A stretch of DNA of 61,299 nt from an uncultured Bacilli bacterium (GTDB taxonomy: Bacteria > Bacillota_I > Bacilli_A > RF39 > UBA660): positions 1 through 61,299 of the forward strand of contig CAKOHV010000008.1 in the NCBI GenBank assembly GCA_934086145.1, read 5' to 3'. Every line of letters starts with the position of its first letter. Position 1 is the first letter of the stretch. The notes under the pieces are model-generated. The model was not told where the DNA came from and searched no databases. It worked only from the letters and a program-made list of their open reading frames with translations. The position numbers and the translations under genes were made by a program. Below are positions 17,692-26,673 of this stretch, in pieces.

Positions 17692-19266
17692 CTATTGCAA
17701 TACTTTATTTATTTCTTCAAACAAGGCTGGACAATTTTGATATGGCGATTTTTTTAAATCACTTAAAGTTTTACGAACCAACGCATTACCATCTTTTAAT
17801 TCAGCAATCGCCTTAACATATTTAGCTACCTTATTGTAATTTTCCCTATTTTTCCCTAATTTTAAAATAGCATAGACTTCCTCAATAAAATAACCATATA
17901 ATTTATCAGTATAATCATCCTTCAAAACATCTATATTACTTAGTAACAAATATTTATACTTACCTTCACTTAATATTTTCCATAATTTATCATTTTTATG
18001 AAAAAAGCGATAAAGTTTAACAAGTAAAAATATATCTTTAGTCTTATATTCAACAAAATCAATTATGACTTCTTCTGTTAAAAGGTTCTGTAAAAAATTT
18101 AAATATTCAATACCTCCTAAGCATAAATAACTATACAGATAAAAATCTATATTTATTTGCTCAACCTCATAATCTGTCTTACCGACAAAAGCATGTAAAA
18201 TATTAGGAATATAATTTTTATTTTTTAAATAACTTTTAGTAATTAATTTTTTGAATTCTTCATATAAACCTATAACATCATCACTATTTTCAATAACATA
18301 ATCTATATATTGTTCATACTTAGCATTGTCTAACAAGGAATTAGCTGTTTCTTTTATATTAAAATCAGATAACAAATAAATAATAATTAAAACATTAGCT
18401 TTAGGAATATTATTCCTAATACTATAATGTTTCAAATTATTTAAGTATTCTTCTAAAACATGAAGAAATGGAAATAATTCATTCTGCTTCTTATTATTTT
18501 TATAAAAATGTGCTATCCATTCATAATCCGTATAAACAGTCAATTTTTCATTTAATAAAATTTTATCAATGACATCATTAAACCTTTTACTTCTACACAA
18601 TTCCTCAATTTTTTTCTTTTCTTTAGTATTTAAAAGTTCCTTATTATAATTATTATAATTATAATCATAATACTCTGTTAAATCTTGCATTTTTTTATTT
18701 AGAGCATTCAAAAATACCAAATCTTTATCACTATTTTCCAAATATTTTTTATATTCTTTCTCTAAATACAAATCATATGTTCTTTTTTCATTATTTTTTA
18801 ATTCTGTCCATAAAATTTCTTTTAATTTTTCGTTACTTAAGTCATCAATATATTTTTTTAAAACAACATCAAAAAATAGTGGTGCTTCAAAATTATTCGG
18901 CTCAACATCATTATCATATTCATCATAGTCATCGTAATCATCATAGTCATAGTATTCATCTTCTTCATCATCATAATCACTATTTAACCATGACTCATAA
19001 TCCTCTACTTCTTCGGGAAACACCTCAAAATACAAAGCCGTCATATGTTTACAAGTAATATTTCCATTAGCATGGGGACAATCACAATATGACTTTTTAG
19101 GATGCTTTATATTTATTTTTACATAATAAGGATCTTTTAAACTTCCTTCAACATACCCCTCAAACTCTAAATCATTTAATTGATTTACATTCATAACCTT
19201 ACCATTTTTATAATAATCATATCCTCTACTAACTGAAGTTGAACTTGCGCTTGTAAGAATACTCAT
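17692..19266 (-). CDS. SWIM zinc-finger domain protein
   Basis: The N-terminal domain has the SWIM signature C-x-C-x8-C-x-H (YCDCPHANG...CKH; Cys61, Cys63, Cys72, His74), a zinc-binding fold used for nucleic-acid or protein contact. A strikingly acidic, Tyr/Asp/Glu-rich stretch follows at about 95-125. The remaining 390 residues are predicted alpha-helical and repeat-like, without a recognised enzyme motif. The ATG at 19266 is chosen because TTAGGAAGTGG lies just upstream; an upstream in-frame TTG would place the ribosome site inside the gene. SWIM proteins of this architecture in Firmicutes are uncharacterised. Its stop is followed in frame by the coat-like peptide, and upstream lies a serine recombinase gene. 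Confidence 0.85.
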   Translation of the reverse strand: MSILTSASSTSVSRGYDYYKNGKVMNVNQLNDLEFEGYVEGSLKDPYYVKINIKHPKKSYCDCPHANGNITCKHMTALYFEVFPEEVEDYESWLNSDYDDEEDEYYDYDDYDDYDEYDNDVEPNNFEAPLFFDVVLKKYIDDLSNEKLKEILWTELKNNEKRTYDLYLEKEYKKYLENSDKDLVFLNALNKKMQDLTEYYDYNYNNYNKELLNTKEKKKIEELCRSKRFNDVIDKILLNEKLTVYTDYEWIAHFYKNNKKQNELFPFLHVLEEYLNNLKHYSIRNNIPKANVLIIIYLLSDFNIKETANSLLDNAKYEQYIDYVIENSDDVIGLYEEFKKLITKSYLKNKNYIPNILHAFVGKTDYEVEQINIDFYLYSYLCLGGIEYLNFLQNLLTEEVIIDFVEYKTKDIFLLVKLYRFFHKNDKLWKILSEGKYKYLLLSNIDVLKDDYTDKLYGYFIEEVYAILKLGKNRENYNKVAKYVKAIAELKDGNALVRKTLSDLKKSPYQNCPALFEEINKVLQ

Positions 19267-19298
19267 CAAACCACTTCCTAACAAAAATTATTATATCA

Positions 19299-20864
19299 TT
19301 AAAATAACCTAAAGCTAACTCTAATATTTATAGTTTTATCTTCAAATATTTCTATTTTATCAATTAAATTGACTATTAATTCCCTACTAGGTTCCCTCAT
19401 CGTTAAAAATTTATCAATATATTCCTTAATTAATTTACTTTTAACTTCTTCATCAAACATAACATTAATCATCTTATTTAACTCACAATACCTTTTTTGT
19501 TTTATGTTTAATTCATTCTCCAATTTTACTTTTACTCTTTCAAATTGTTCTTCAGTTATCTTTTTATTTAATTTATCAATATAAATAATATCTAAATTAT
19601 TATTTATTTGTTTAATATCATTAGTTAGGTTATCTAACTCCTTTTTGTTATCAAACTTGTTATCTTCATTTATATTATTTAAAGCACTATTTTTAATTTT
19701 ATCTCTATTAATATTATCCAAACACAACTTAGTTAATGAATTAATGATTACTTTCTCTAATTCATCATAATTATTAGAATGCGTTGTACAAAGTTTTTGT
19801 TTCATATATGTTCGATAATAATTACAAATCGTATAACACTTATTATCCTTCTTTCTCCTTGCTAAAACAGAAATACGATGTCCACAATCTGCACAATATA
19901 AAAGCCCATCCAACAAATGGTTTTCACCTTTTTCAAAACGTCCAACATTCTTTGGTATTCTTCTTTGAACTTCCGCAAACACTTGACGAGTAATGATTGG
20001 TTCATGAGTATTTTCAACAATTATATAATCTTCAGGCTTATTTTTTATTACTTTTTTTATTTTATAACTAACCTTTTGTCTTTTATTTTGAATCATATCA
20101 CCAACATACATTCTATTTGTTAGAATATCCCTAATTGTTTTAGCGTGCCACTCACCATATTTTATATTGTCATTATTTTTCCAAGAAAATCTATAATATT
20201 GCGCCGGAGTTTTCCTTCCTTCATTAGTTAATTGCTTAGCTATTTTAAAAAAAGATAAACCTTCTAATGACATGTCAAAAATTCTTTTTACAACTAATGC
20301 CTGTTCTTCATTGATTACTAAATGATTTTTATCATCTGGATCCTGACTATATCCAAAAGGTGGTCGTCCTCCTACAAACTTTCCTTCTTTTTGCTTAGCT
20401 TTCAAACTTGCTTTAATCTTCTTAGATATATCCCTAGCATACATATCATTCATGATGGCTTTAAACGGCGCCAACTCATTATTAGAATTATCTAAAAAAG
20501 TATCTACATTGTCAGTTACCGCTATATACCTCACATTATGTTCTGGAAAATATTTTTCCATTAAATTTCCTGTCCCAATATAATCTCTGCCCAGCCTTGA
20601 CATATCTTTAGTTATAACCATATCTACTCGACCTAATTCAATATCATTTAATAATCTTTTAAAGCTCGGTCTATCAAAATTAGTTCCACTATAACCATCA
20701 TCAATATATGTATCATAAACTTGCCAACCATTTTCTTTAACATATTGCAACAACAAACTTTTTTGATTTATAATACTCTCACTTTCGTATTGCTTATCAT
20801 CATCTTCTCGCGACAATCTCATATAAATCCCAACATGATATATTTTATTTAGCTCTTCTAACAA
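19299..20864 (-). CDS. Large serine recombinase (site-specific integrase/resolvase family)
   Basis: A 521-aa large serine recombinase. The resolvase catalytic domain begins VGIYMRLSRED with nucleophile Ser at about 18; the DDGYSGTNFDRP and TKDMSRLGRD motifs follow. The recombinase DNA-binding domain follows (GGRPPFGY near 170), then a zinc ribbon (CADCGH ... C ... C) and a C-terminal coiled coil. Such enzymes integrate and excise phages or ICE/Tn elements. The start appears to be TTG at 20864, preceded by AAGGAAA, and it overlaps the end of a small broken frame. No relaxase, capsid or cargo transporter is near, so it may be a solitary remnant or part of a very small element including the fic gene. 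No att repeats were identified. Confidence 0.93.
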   Translation of the reverse strand: MLEELNKIYHVGIYMRLSREDDDKQYESESIINQKSLLLQYVKENGWQVYDTYIDDGYSGTNFDRPSFKRLLNDIELGRVDMVITKDMSRLGRDYIGTGNLMEKYFPEHNVRYIAVTDNVDTFLDNSNNELAPFKAIMNDMYARDISKKIKASLKAKQKEGKFVGGRPPFGYSQDPDDKNHLVINEEQALVVKRIFDMSLEGLSFFKIAKQLTNEGRKTPAQYYRFSWKNNDNIKYGEWHAKTIRDILTNRMYVGDMIQNKRQKVSYKIKKVIKNKPEDYIIVENTHEPIITRQVFAEVQRRIPKNVGRFEKGENHLLDGLLYCADCGHRISVLARRKKDNKCYTICNYYRTYMKQKLCTTHSNNYDELEKVIINSLTKLCLDNINRDKIKNSALNNINEDNKFDNKKELDNLTNDIKQINNNLDIIYIDKLNKKITEEQFERVKVKLENELNIKQKRYCELNKMINVMFDEEVKSKLIKEYIDKFLTMREPSRELIVNLIDKIEIFEDKTINIRVSFRLF

Positions 20865-21023
20865 ATTTTTCCTTCTTTCCTAGAAAAATAAGGCAATGAC
20901 AATGGCCCACTTTTATAGCCATTTTGAAAATATTTACTTAATTCTTTATTTAAAACATTTACTAAAATATCATTTATCTCTATAGTTTCAGTAAAAATAA
21001 AATTAATTTTATATTTTTCCATA
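20858..21023 (-). pseudogene. Small gene upstream of the recombinase, broken by a one-base frameshift
   Basis: A good start (ATG 21023 with AGGTG 6 bases upstream) opens MEKYKINF, but the frame stops after 11 codons. One base over, an uninterrupted frame continues from TETIEIND through NKELSKYFQNGYKSG to a TAG at 20858 that overlaps the recombinase start. The two pieces join into a plausible 54-aa protein if one A/T is dropped from the A/T homopolymer run around 20993-21003. The small gene would be translationally coupled to the recombinase. The cause could be true decay, a sequence error in the homopolymer, or slippage. No family was recognised. Confidence 0.5.
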
Positions 21024-21146
21024 TCAAGCACCTCACTTAAGTTTATGGAAACTTTATTAATTTTAGTAATACTAAATACCCAACTTTCCTTTTATTTTAG
21101 ACCACACAAATTTTCAATTATTTTCCGCTTTTTTTAGCTAAAAAAA

Positions 21147-21180
21147 ATATCCTATTTCACTATTAATAGGATATTTTACT
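21147..21180 (-). terminator. Terminator of the fic gene
   Basis: ATATCCTATT and AATAGGATAT form a 10-bp stem between fic and the recombinase patch. A-tracts precede it and T-tracts follow, so it may work on both strands. Confidence 0.75.
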
Positions 21181-21215
21181 TTTTAATCATTTTCTTCTAT
21201 TTCAAAGTTCAATAA

Positions 21216-21935
21216 TTATTCACTCATTTTTTCATATAAATCTTGCTCATGACCAATAGTATCCATTAAAAACATTCTATCAGTCTCATATTCTTTTAAT
21301 CCTCGCAAATAATATGGCTTATCATCATCTAAGACAATAAAAGGCATAAAATTATTTTTTAAGCATTCTTTAAACATTATAATTCGTCCTACTCGGCCAT
21401 TACCATCGCCAAAAGGGTGGATCCGTTCAAATCTAACATGAAAATCAATGATATCTTCTAAACTAATATGACTTTTAGAATTATATACATTCAATAATTC
21501 TTCTATTTCTTGTTCTACATTTTCTGGTGCAGTAGTCTTAATAACATTTAAAACACCTATTATATTAGGAACGACTTTAAATCCTCCCACATTATATCGA
21601 GGATTTTCTTCATCACTAGTATTTCGTTTTAAAATCTTATTCATTTCAATTATCATATCTTTAGTTAATACTTCATCAACATTATCCAACATATAATCAA
21701 ATAGTTTAAAATGATTTTTAGATTCAATTAAATCATCTAATTTTATTAAATCATCACTTTTAGGAATAAAAGAAGCTGTTTCAAATATCGCCTCTGTTTG
21801 TTCACTAGTTAATCTACTACCTTCAATTTTATTTGAATTATAAGCAAAATTAACTTGCGAATAATGATATATATTTCCTTTAAATTTAGATTCCTTTTGT
21901 TTAATTAATTCTTTTTTAATTCTTTTTACATCCAT
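21216..21935 (-). CDS. fic: Fic-domain protein (probable AMPylase) with N-terminal self-inhibition motif
   Basis: The Fic active-site loop HPFGDGNGRVGR is complete (catalytic His at about 173). Fic enzymes transfer AMP, or other phosphate-containing groups, from nucleotides to hydroxyl groups of target proteins. The N-terminus holds SNKIEG at about residues 34-39, matching the inhibitory [ST]xxxE[GN] motif; placement before the Fic core makes it a class II, self-inhibited protein, so no separate antitoxin is expected. The ATG at 21935 is preferred, with AAAGGAG 8 bases upstream. It lies beside the serine recombinase, suggesting an acquired gene. The target is unknown; roles range from phage defence to stress control and none can be chosen from sequence. 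Confidence 0.92.
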   Translation of the reverse strand: MDVKRIKKELIKQKESKFKGNIYHYSQVNFAYNSNKIEGSRLTSEQTEAIFETASFIPKSDDLIKLDDLIESKNHFKLFDYMLDNVDEVLTKDMIIEMNKILKRNTSDEENPRYNVGGFKVVPNIIGVLNVIKTTAPENVEQEIEELLNVYNSKSHISLEDIIDFHVRFERIHPFGDGNGRVGRIIMFKECLKNNFMPFIVLDDDKPYYLRGLKEYETDRMFLMDTIGHEQDLYEKMSE

Positions 21936-21967
21936 CAATAAAACTCCTTTCCTGCTTTAACTCTCCA

Positions 21968-22046
21968 TTAAGTAAAATTATTATTTGCCAAACTTTCTTA
22001 TATCTTTTACTTAAATCAAAAAACATAGCTTTTATATTAAGTAAAA
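21968..22046. repeat. Three copies of TTAAGTAAAA upstream of fic
   Basis: TTAAGTAAAA occurs at 21968-21977 and 22037-22046 on the plus strand and inverted at 22005-22014. They lie 33-112 bases upstream of the fic start. They could be operator or recombinase-binding sites. The element is A/T-rich, so chance recurrence is possible. The rest of the gap up to 22213 shows nothing I can name. Confidence 0.4.
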
Positions 22047-22213
22047 ATTTTTAACTTCTATTTTAAAAGAAACATTAATTAATATTATCGCCTTACATTA
22101 AAATAATTATCAATATTAATCGTCCCTTACTAAAATTAATTATACCACAACTAACGATAATTCCTACCAAAAGCCCTTGCATTTTACCTCACATTTTTGT
22201 CTATCATAAATTA

Positions 22214-22390
22214 TCACGCTTGTGGAACTTCATAACACATTTGGCGATGACAAACCCTTTCTTGGGGACATTCCATAATTGGTTGACAAACACAAGCGCC
22301 ATTACCTGCTCCCATCATTCCTACTCCCATTGGCTGTGGACTTGCCTTGGCTGCTCCATCCGTATTATCAAAGCATCTATTCACAAACAT
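22214..22390 (-). CDS. Small cysteine-rich spore-coat-like (CotD-type) protein
   Basis: A 58-aa protein beginning MFVNRCF, with a Gly/Met/Ala-rich middle and a Cys/Pro/Glu tail (CVCQPIMECPQERVCHRQMC). The alternation of Cys, Pro, His and Glu is characteristic of small inner-coat proteins such as CotD, and fits the presence of spoIIGA and sigE in this genome. The start at 22390 is supported by AGAAAGGATG 6 bases upstream; a further upstream ATG lacks a site. It is monocistronic between fic and mgtA. Recognition rests on composition, not on a firm family motif. A metal-binding role for the cysteines is an alternative. Confidence 0.65.
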   Translation of the reverse strand: MFVNRCFDNTDGAAKASPQPMGVGMMGAGNGACVCQPIMECPQERVCHRQMCYEVPQA

Positions 22391-22446
22391 AAAAAACATC
22401 CTTTCTACCTTATCATATGACAAAGATAATTTTATGTCTGGGTTTT

Positions 22447-22473
22447 TAAAAAAGAAAAAGAACTTTACGTTCT
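22447..22473 (-). terminator. Terminator of mgtA
   Basis: AGAAC and GTTCT (22459-22463, 22469-22473) form a short stem. On the minus strand TTTTCTTTTTT follows, just behind the mgtA stop. Confidence 0.65.
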
Positions 22474-22475
22474 AT

Positions 22476-25097
22476 CTACAACCATTCTCCATATTTTTTA
22501 ATATATACTTTCTTTACTACTGAAACAATTACAAAGTAAATTAAAATAAGTAAAATTAAATAACCATAAAATATTTTAGGTAATACAACAAAATGGAAAG
22601 TTGCAATACCACTTAAAGCAATTGGACATACAATTGTTAAAACTAAAGAAAATAAAGTTAATAAATTTAATTTTTTACTAGCCATTGATTCAATAAATGG
22701 TTTTTTAGCCGTTCTGACATTATAAATAATCATTAATTCAGTTGCTAAGCAAGTAACGAACCACGCTGTTTGAAAATACATTTGCTTTTCAAGGGAATTA
22801 TACTTAAAGACATACCAGAAAATAATAAATGATATTACATCAATTAACGAACTGACAATCCCCATTATTTTCATAAAACGTGATATTCCTTTCGTATCCC
22901 ACTTTCTCGGTTTTAATAAAAATTCTAAATCAACATTATCATAAGGAATACCAATTTGAGAAAAATCATAAATAAAATCTTGTAATAACATTTGAATTGG
23001 TAAAAGTGGTAAAAAAGGTAAAAATATACTAGCAATCATAATACTAAATACATCACCAAAATCAGCACTTAAGGCCATTTTCATATACTTTATTATATTA
23101 CCATAAACTCTTCTTCCCTCAATGACTCCCTCTCTTACAACATCTAAACTTTGCTTTAGAATAATAATATCACTGGCTTCTTTCGCAATCGAAGTTGCCG
23201 TATTAACCGATATTCCTACATCGGCTTTATTTAAAGAAGGCGCATCATTAACACCATCACCCATATACCCAACGACATGTCCACATTTTCTATATAAATC
23301 AACAACTCTTTCTTTTTGTAAAGGATTCATTCTAGCAAAAACATCAACATTGTCTAACTTTGTAATTAACTCCTCATCACTTAAAGCATCAATATCACTT
23401 CCAAGTAATATCTCATCACCATTAAGACCAACCATATTACAAATATTCTTTGTTGCATAAGGATTATCTCCAGTTAATATCTTAGTTCTCACACCAATTT
23501 TCTTTAATTCCAACAAAGTTTTTTTAACATCTTTTTTTGCTGGATCCAAGAAAGCCACAAAACCAACAAAAACCATATCTTTTTCATTATTAATATCAAA
23601 CTTATCTTTACCTGGATACTCTCTTTTTTCTGCTAATGCAATTACTTGCATTCCACTATTAGCTAAAGAAATGGCTTTTTCTTTGATTTTATCCTTTATT
23701 TCATCAGAATTTAAAACAATCTTACTGCCCATTTTAACTCGATTACAATCGTTAATAATTACTTCCAAAGCTCCCTTAGTAATCATTCGATAAATACTCT
23801 TATTTCTAACAACAACACTTTGTTTTCTACGATTATAATCAAATGGTATTTCATCAACCTTTTCATATTGACCAATTGCTTCAGCAACACCTTTTTTATT
23901 ACCATAATCCAAAATCGCTACATCTATTAAATTTTTGATACCGGTACTATAAAAGCTATTTAAAAAAGCATATTGCAGTATTTCTTCATTTTCATTTCCT
24001 AAAGCATCAATATATTTCTGTAATGTTATTTTATTTTCTGTTAAAGTTCCCGTTTTATCTGTACACAAAATATCAATTGCCCCCAAGTCTTGAATTGCTT
24101 CAATCTTTTTAACCAAAGTTTTCTTGGCTGCTAAGCTTTTACTTCCTTTAGTTAAATTAACATTTAAAATCATTGGTAACATACTTGGCGTTATTCCAAC
24201 CGCGACACTTAAAGCAAAAAGCAACGCTTCGCTTATATTATGTTTAATAATTCCATCAATAACAATAACCACCAAACAAACCCCTACCATGTAACGGATT
24301 AATAAATTAGAAATATTTTTTATCCCTTGATCAAAATTAGTCAATTCTTTTTTACTATTAACTTCTTGTCCTACTTTACCCAAATAAGTATCAAAACCAG
24401 TTGCAAAGACCACTCCAAGACCTCGACCACTCACAACCGAACTTCCCATAAAACAAATATTTGCAAGACTAAATAAATCTTTCGTCGTTTCAGCATTTTC
24501 TGCGACCTTTTCTAATAACTTACTCTCCCCTGTAAAGACTGATTGATTAACAAATAAGTCTTTTGCCTCTAAAATTTTCAAATCGGCTGGAATTATCGTC
24601 CCAGCATTTAAGTAAACTAAATCCCCAACTACGACATCTTCAACTTTTACTTCCATTTCTTTCCCATCACGCAAAACTGAAACGGTTGAATAAATCTTAC
24701 TTTTTAACTTAAGATTAAACTTATAAACAGCATAATCCTGAAAAAATCTTATTAAAGCACTGATAATAGCAATTATCACTATAATAAGAGAACCCAACTT
24801 ATCTCCTAAAAGCCAATTTATAAGAGCTAAGAACAATAAAATTATAATAAACTCATCTTTAAATGAATTGAACAAAAAATATAAGGGCCCTTTTTTCTCA
24901 TCTTTCAAAACAACATTCTTTCCATTTTGACCAAGTCTTTGCTTAGCTTCTTTATTACTTAAACCATCTAACGATGATGCCAGCTTATTAAACAAATCTT
25001 GCTGATTCATTTGACTAACTTCCTTAAATTGCTTAAATAATACATCATCACTAACTTTTAAACTTTTTTTAGCTTTTATATCAAAAATTTGTATCAT
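22476..25097 (-). CDS. mgtA: Magnesium-importing P-type ATPase (P3B, MgtA/MgtB family)
   Basis: A complete 873-aa P-type ATPase: cation ATPase N-terminal domain, TM helices, actuator motif FTGESKLLEK, phosphorylation site DKTGTLT (Asp at about 345), GDGVND hinge (MGDGVNDAPSL), and six C-terminal membrane helices. The stretch LLQDFIYDFSQIGIPYDNVD is diagnostic of MgtA/MgtB Mg2+ pumps rather than Ca2+ or heavy-metal pumps. It imports Mg2+ down its electrochemical gradient, using ATP. The start has GGAGTGAT upstream. The leader is only about 60 bases and holds the terminator of the preceding gene, so there is no room for an M-box riboswitch; regulation is not visible. Confidence 0.95.
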   Translation of the reverse strand: MIQIFDIKAKKSLKVSDDVLFKQFKEVSQMNQQDLFNKLASSLDGLSNKEAKQRLGQNGKNVVLKDEKKGPLYFLFNSFKDEFIIILLFLALINWLLGDKLGSLIIVIIAIISALIRFFQDYAVYKFNLKLKSKIYSTVSVLRDGKEMEVKVEDVVVGDLVYLNAGTIIPADLKILEAKDLFVNQSVFTGESKLLEKVAENAETTKDLFSLANICFMGSSVVSGRGLGVVFATGFDTYLGKVGQEVNSKKELTNFDQGIKNISNLLIRYMVGVCLVVIVIDGIIKHNISEALLFALSVAVGITPSMLPMILNVNLTKGSKSLAAKKTLVKKIEAIQDLGAIDILCTDKTGTLTENKITLQKYIDALGNENEEILQYAFLNSFYSTGIKNLIDVAILDYGNKKGVAEAIGQYEKVDEIPFDYNRRKQSVVVRNKSIYRMITKGALEVIINDCNRVKMGSKIVLNSDEIKDKIKEKAISLANSGMQVIALAEKREYPGKDKFDINNEKDMVFVGFVAFLDPAKKDVKKTLLELKKIGVRTKILTGDNPYATKNICNMVGLNGDEILLGSDIDALSDEELITKLDNVDVFARMNPLQKERVVDLYRKCGHVVGYMGDGVNDAPSLNKADVGISVNTATSIAKEASDIIILKQSLDVVREGVIEGRRVYGNIIKYMKMALSADFGDVFSIMIASIFLPFLPLLPIQMLLQDFIYDFSQIGIPYDNVDLEFLLKPRKWDTKGISRFMKIMGIVSSLIDVISFIIFWYVFKYNSLEKQMYFQTAWFVTCLATELMIIYNVRTAKKPFIESMASKKLNLLTLFSLVLTIVCPIALSGIATFHFVVLPKIFYGYLILLILIYFVIVSVVKKVYIKKYGEWL

Positions 25098-25129
25098 TTT
25101 ATCACTCCTACTTTACAAGATTATACTAC

Positions 25130-25158
25130 AAAAAAAAGAAAGAAAACATTTTTCTTTC
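25130..25158 (-). terminator. Terminator of the TasA-like/SipW-like operon
   Basis: GAAAGAAAA and TTTTCTTTC (25138-25146, 25150-25158) form a 9-bp stem with a 3-base loop. On the minus strand eight T follow. Confidence 0.75.
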
Positions 25159-26273
25159 TAATAATCTAAGTCACATTCTTTTAAAATAAAACGATATATT
25201 GTTCCATTATCAACAATTATAAAAGCACTCTTTTGATTTCTAATTATTTCATAATAAATGATTGGTTTTTGTAAAGTACTTTGAGCATCTAATAGTTCAG
25301 AGAAACTATAACAATCAATAATAGTTTCATCCGTAATTACTGGAATCTTTTTACTATTAACAATTACTTTATCATAATCATTTAAAATACCATCTCTTAA
25401 TTTACAATATTTTGTTCTCTTTGGACTAATCTTATAAATAAAAGTTATAAAGTAAATAACAAATAAAATATCTAAGACAAAGAAGATTAAACCAATATAT
25501 AATGATAATTCATTAATTGAACCAGTCTTAACTAATTCTTCATAGCTTCCTTCATTTAAGTATTCTCCATTATTTAATGTAATCTTCGCTTCATTAGCCA
25601 TCAAAGGTATTTCTAAAGAAAAATCATTCTTTTTAATTAGTTCATTAGTAAATAACTCATAATTACCAATATTTTGAACATCCATCCTAACTTTTAAAGT
25701 AGCAGATGTTCCAACATTATATTCTTGAACATAAGCATTAACTAAATCATAATAATATTTATAATCAACTTCAACTAATTTATTAATATTAATCTTATTT
25801 GATTTGCCAGTCATTTCTTCACTCTCAAAAAGGACATCTTCCTTCGTATATAGTGCATCATTATTGCTACCATAAATATTAACTTCAGCAATAATATTAT
25901 AATTATAAGTTATATCCATCATATCTGAAACATAGTAATTATACATAAATTTAGTATTTATTTTATCAATCAAAGATGGTATATAAACGGTTCCTTCGGC
26001 CATATTACTATTTTGATAATAATCATTACTTAAAAATGCAACATCATATTTAATATTACCATTTTCATTATATCTTAAACTTTCAACATCATTAGCAACA
26101 ACACCTTTATTAATAAAATAATAAGCACTGACACCAAGTATAATTATTATTAAAATATAAGTAATTAGTCTTCCTTTAAATGATAAATAAAAATGAAAAG
26201 TATCATCTTTATAACTAGTTACTTTATTTACCTTTTTCATCTTTGTAAAATCTATTTTTTGTTTTCTAGCCAT
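25158..26273 (-). CDS. DUF5305-like single-pass or two-pass membrane protein
   Basis: A 371-aa protein with a basic cytoplasmic N-terminus, a TM helix at about 33-53, a roughly 200-aa extracytoplasmic beta-rich domain, a second TM near 265-285 and a cytoplasmic tail. Architecture and placement next to a SipW-type peptidase match DUF5305 proteins, whose function is unknown. ATG at 26273 is chosen because GGGTGAT lies 5 bases upstream; a GTG nine bases earlier sits inside that site. It follows the signal peptidase gene with essentially no gap, so the operon order is TasA-like, SipW-like, DUF5305. A role in assembling or presenting the secreted fibre protein is inference from context. Confidence 0.75.
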   Translation of the reverse strand: MARKQKIDFTKMKKVNKVTSYKDDTFHFYLSFKGRLITYILIIIILGVSAYYFINKGVVANDVESLRYNENGNIKYDVAFLSNDYYQNSNMAEGTVYIPSLIDKINTKFMYNYYVSDMMDITYNYNIIAEVNIYGSNNDALYTKEDVLFESEEMTGKSNKININKLVEVDYKYYYDLVNAYVQEYNVGTSATLKVRMDVQNIGNYELFTNELIKKNDFSLEIPLMANEAKITLNNGEYLNEGSYEELVKTGSINELSLYIGLIFFVLDILFVIYFITFIYKISPKRTKYCKLRDGILNDYDKVIVNSKKIPVITDETIIDCYSFSELLDAQSTLQKPIIYYEIIRNQKSAFIIVDNGTIYRFILKECDLDY

Positions 26274-26274
26274 C

Positions 26275-26673
26275 TTAATCACCCTTTATTAATTCATTAA
26301 TCCAAACTGTTGGATAACCTAAATATTTTACTCTGAAAATTACTTTTCCGACATAATCATTTTCCGCTATCGGCCAGCCATCAGCTACTTTATTATTGTC
26401 CCCCTTTGTAAAGACGGTCAGTTTTTCATTATCTTTTATTTCTACTATCCGATGGATAATATCAAGATTTTCATGTTTGAAGACAATAACATCATCTACT
26501 TTTAAATTTATAAAGTCTTCTTTGAATACGATGACAATATCACCTTTAGCTAAATAATCCTTCATTGAATCAGAACCAACTGCCAACATCTTGTAATCAG
26601 TAAAACATAATGCTAAAACCAACAATATACTTAAAAAGCCCAGCAAAATAGCTGTTAGTAGTTGCTTTATCAC
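26275..26673 (-). CDS. sipW: SipW-like signal peptidase I (S26, ER/archaeal type)
   Basis: A 132-aa S26 peptidase with one N-terminal TM helix (8-26), nucleophile in GSDSM (Ser36), and a His (about 74, IIHRIVEI) in place of the bacterial general-base Lys. Together with the KGDNN box this marks the SipW/ER-type subgroup. In B. subtilis SipW processes TasA and TapA, the biofilm fibre proteins. Here the gene starts with GTG at 26673, overlapping the TAG stop of the TasA-like gene (TAGTG), and precedes the DUF5305 gene. The substrate is very likely the adjacent gene product. There is no C-terminal extension with a second TM. Confidence 0.88.
   Translation of the reverse strand: MIKQLLTAILLGFLSILLVLALCFTDYKMLAVGSDSMKDYLAKGDIVIVFKEDFINLKVDDVIVFKHENLDIIHRIVEIKDNEKLTVFTKGDNNKVADGWPIAENDYVGKVIFRVKYLGYPTVWINELIKGD

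Noticed and set aside
18890..18980. Simple-sequence repeat in the SWIM gene (TCATCATAG-like)
   Set aside because: It encodes the acidic Asp/Tyr stretch and is in frame; codon repetition explains it. It may vary in length but is not a separate feature.
25098..25157. M-box riboswitch upstream of mgtA
   Set aside because: These 60 bases are the gap between mgtA and the next gene and are filled by a ribosome site and a terminator; an M-box needs well over 100 bases.
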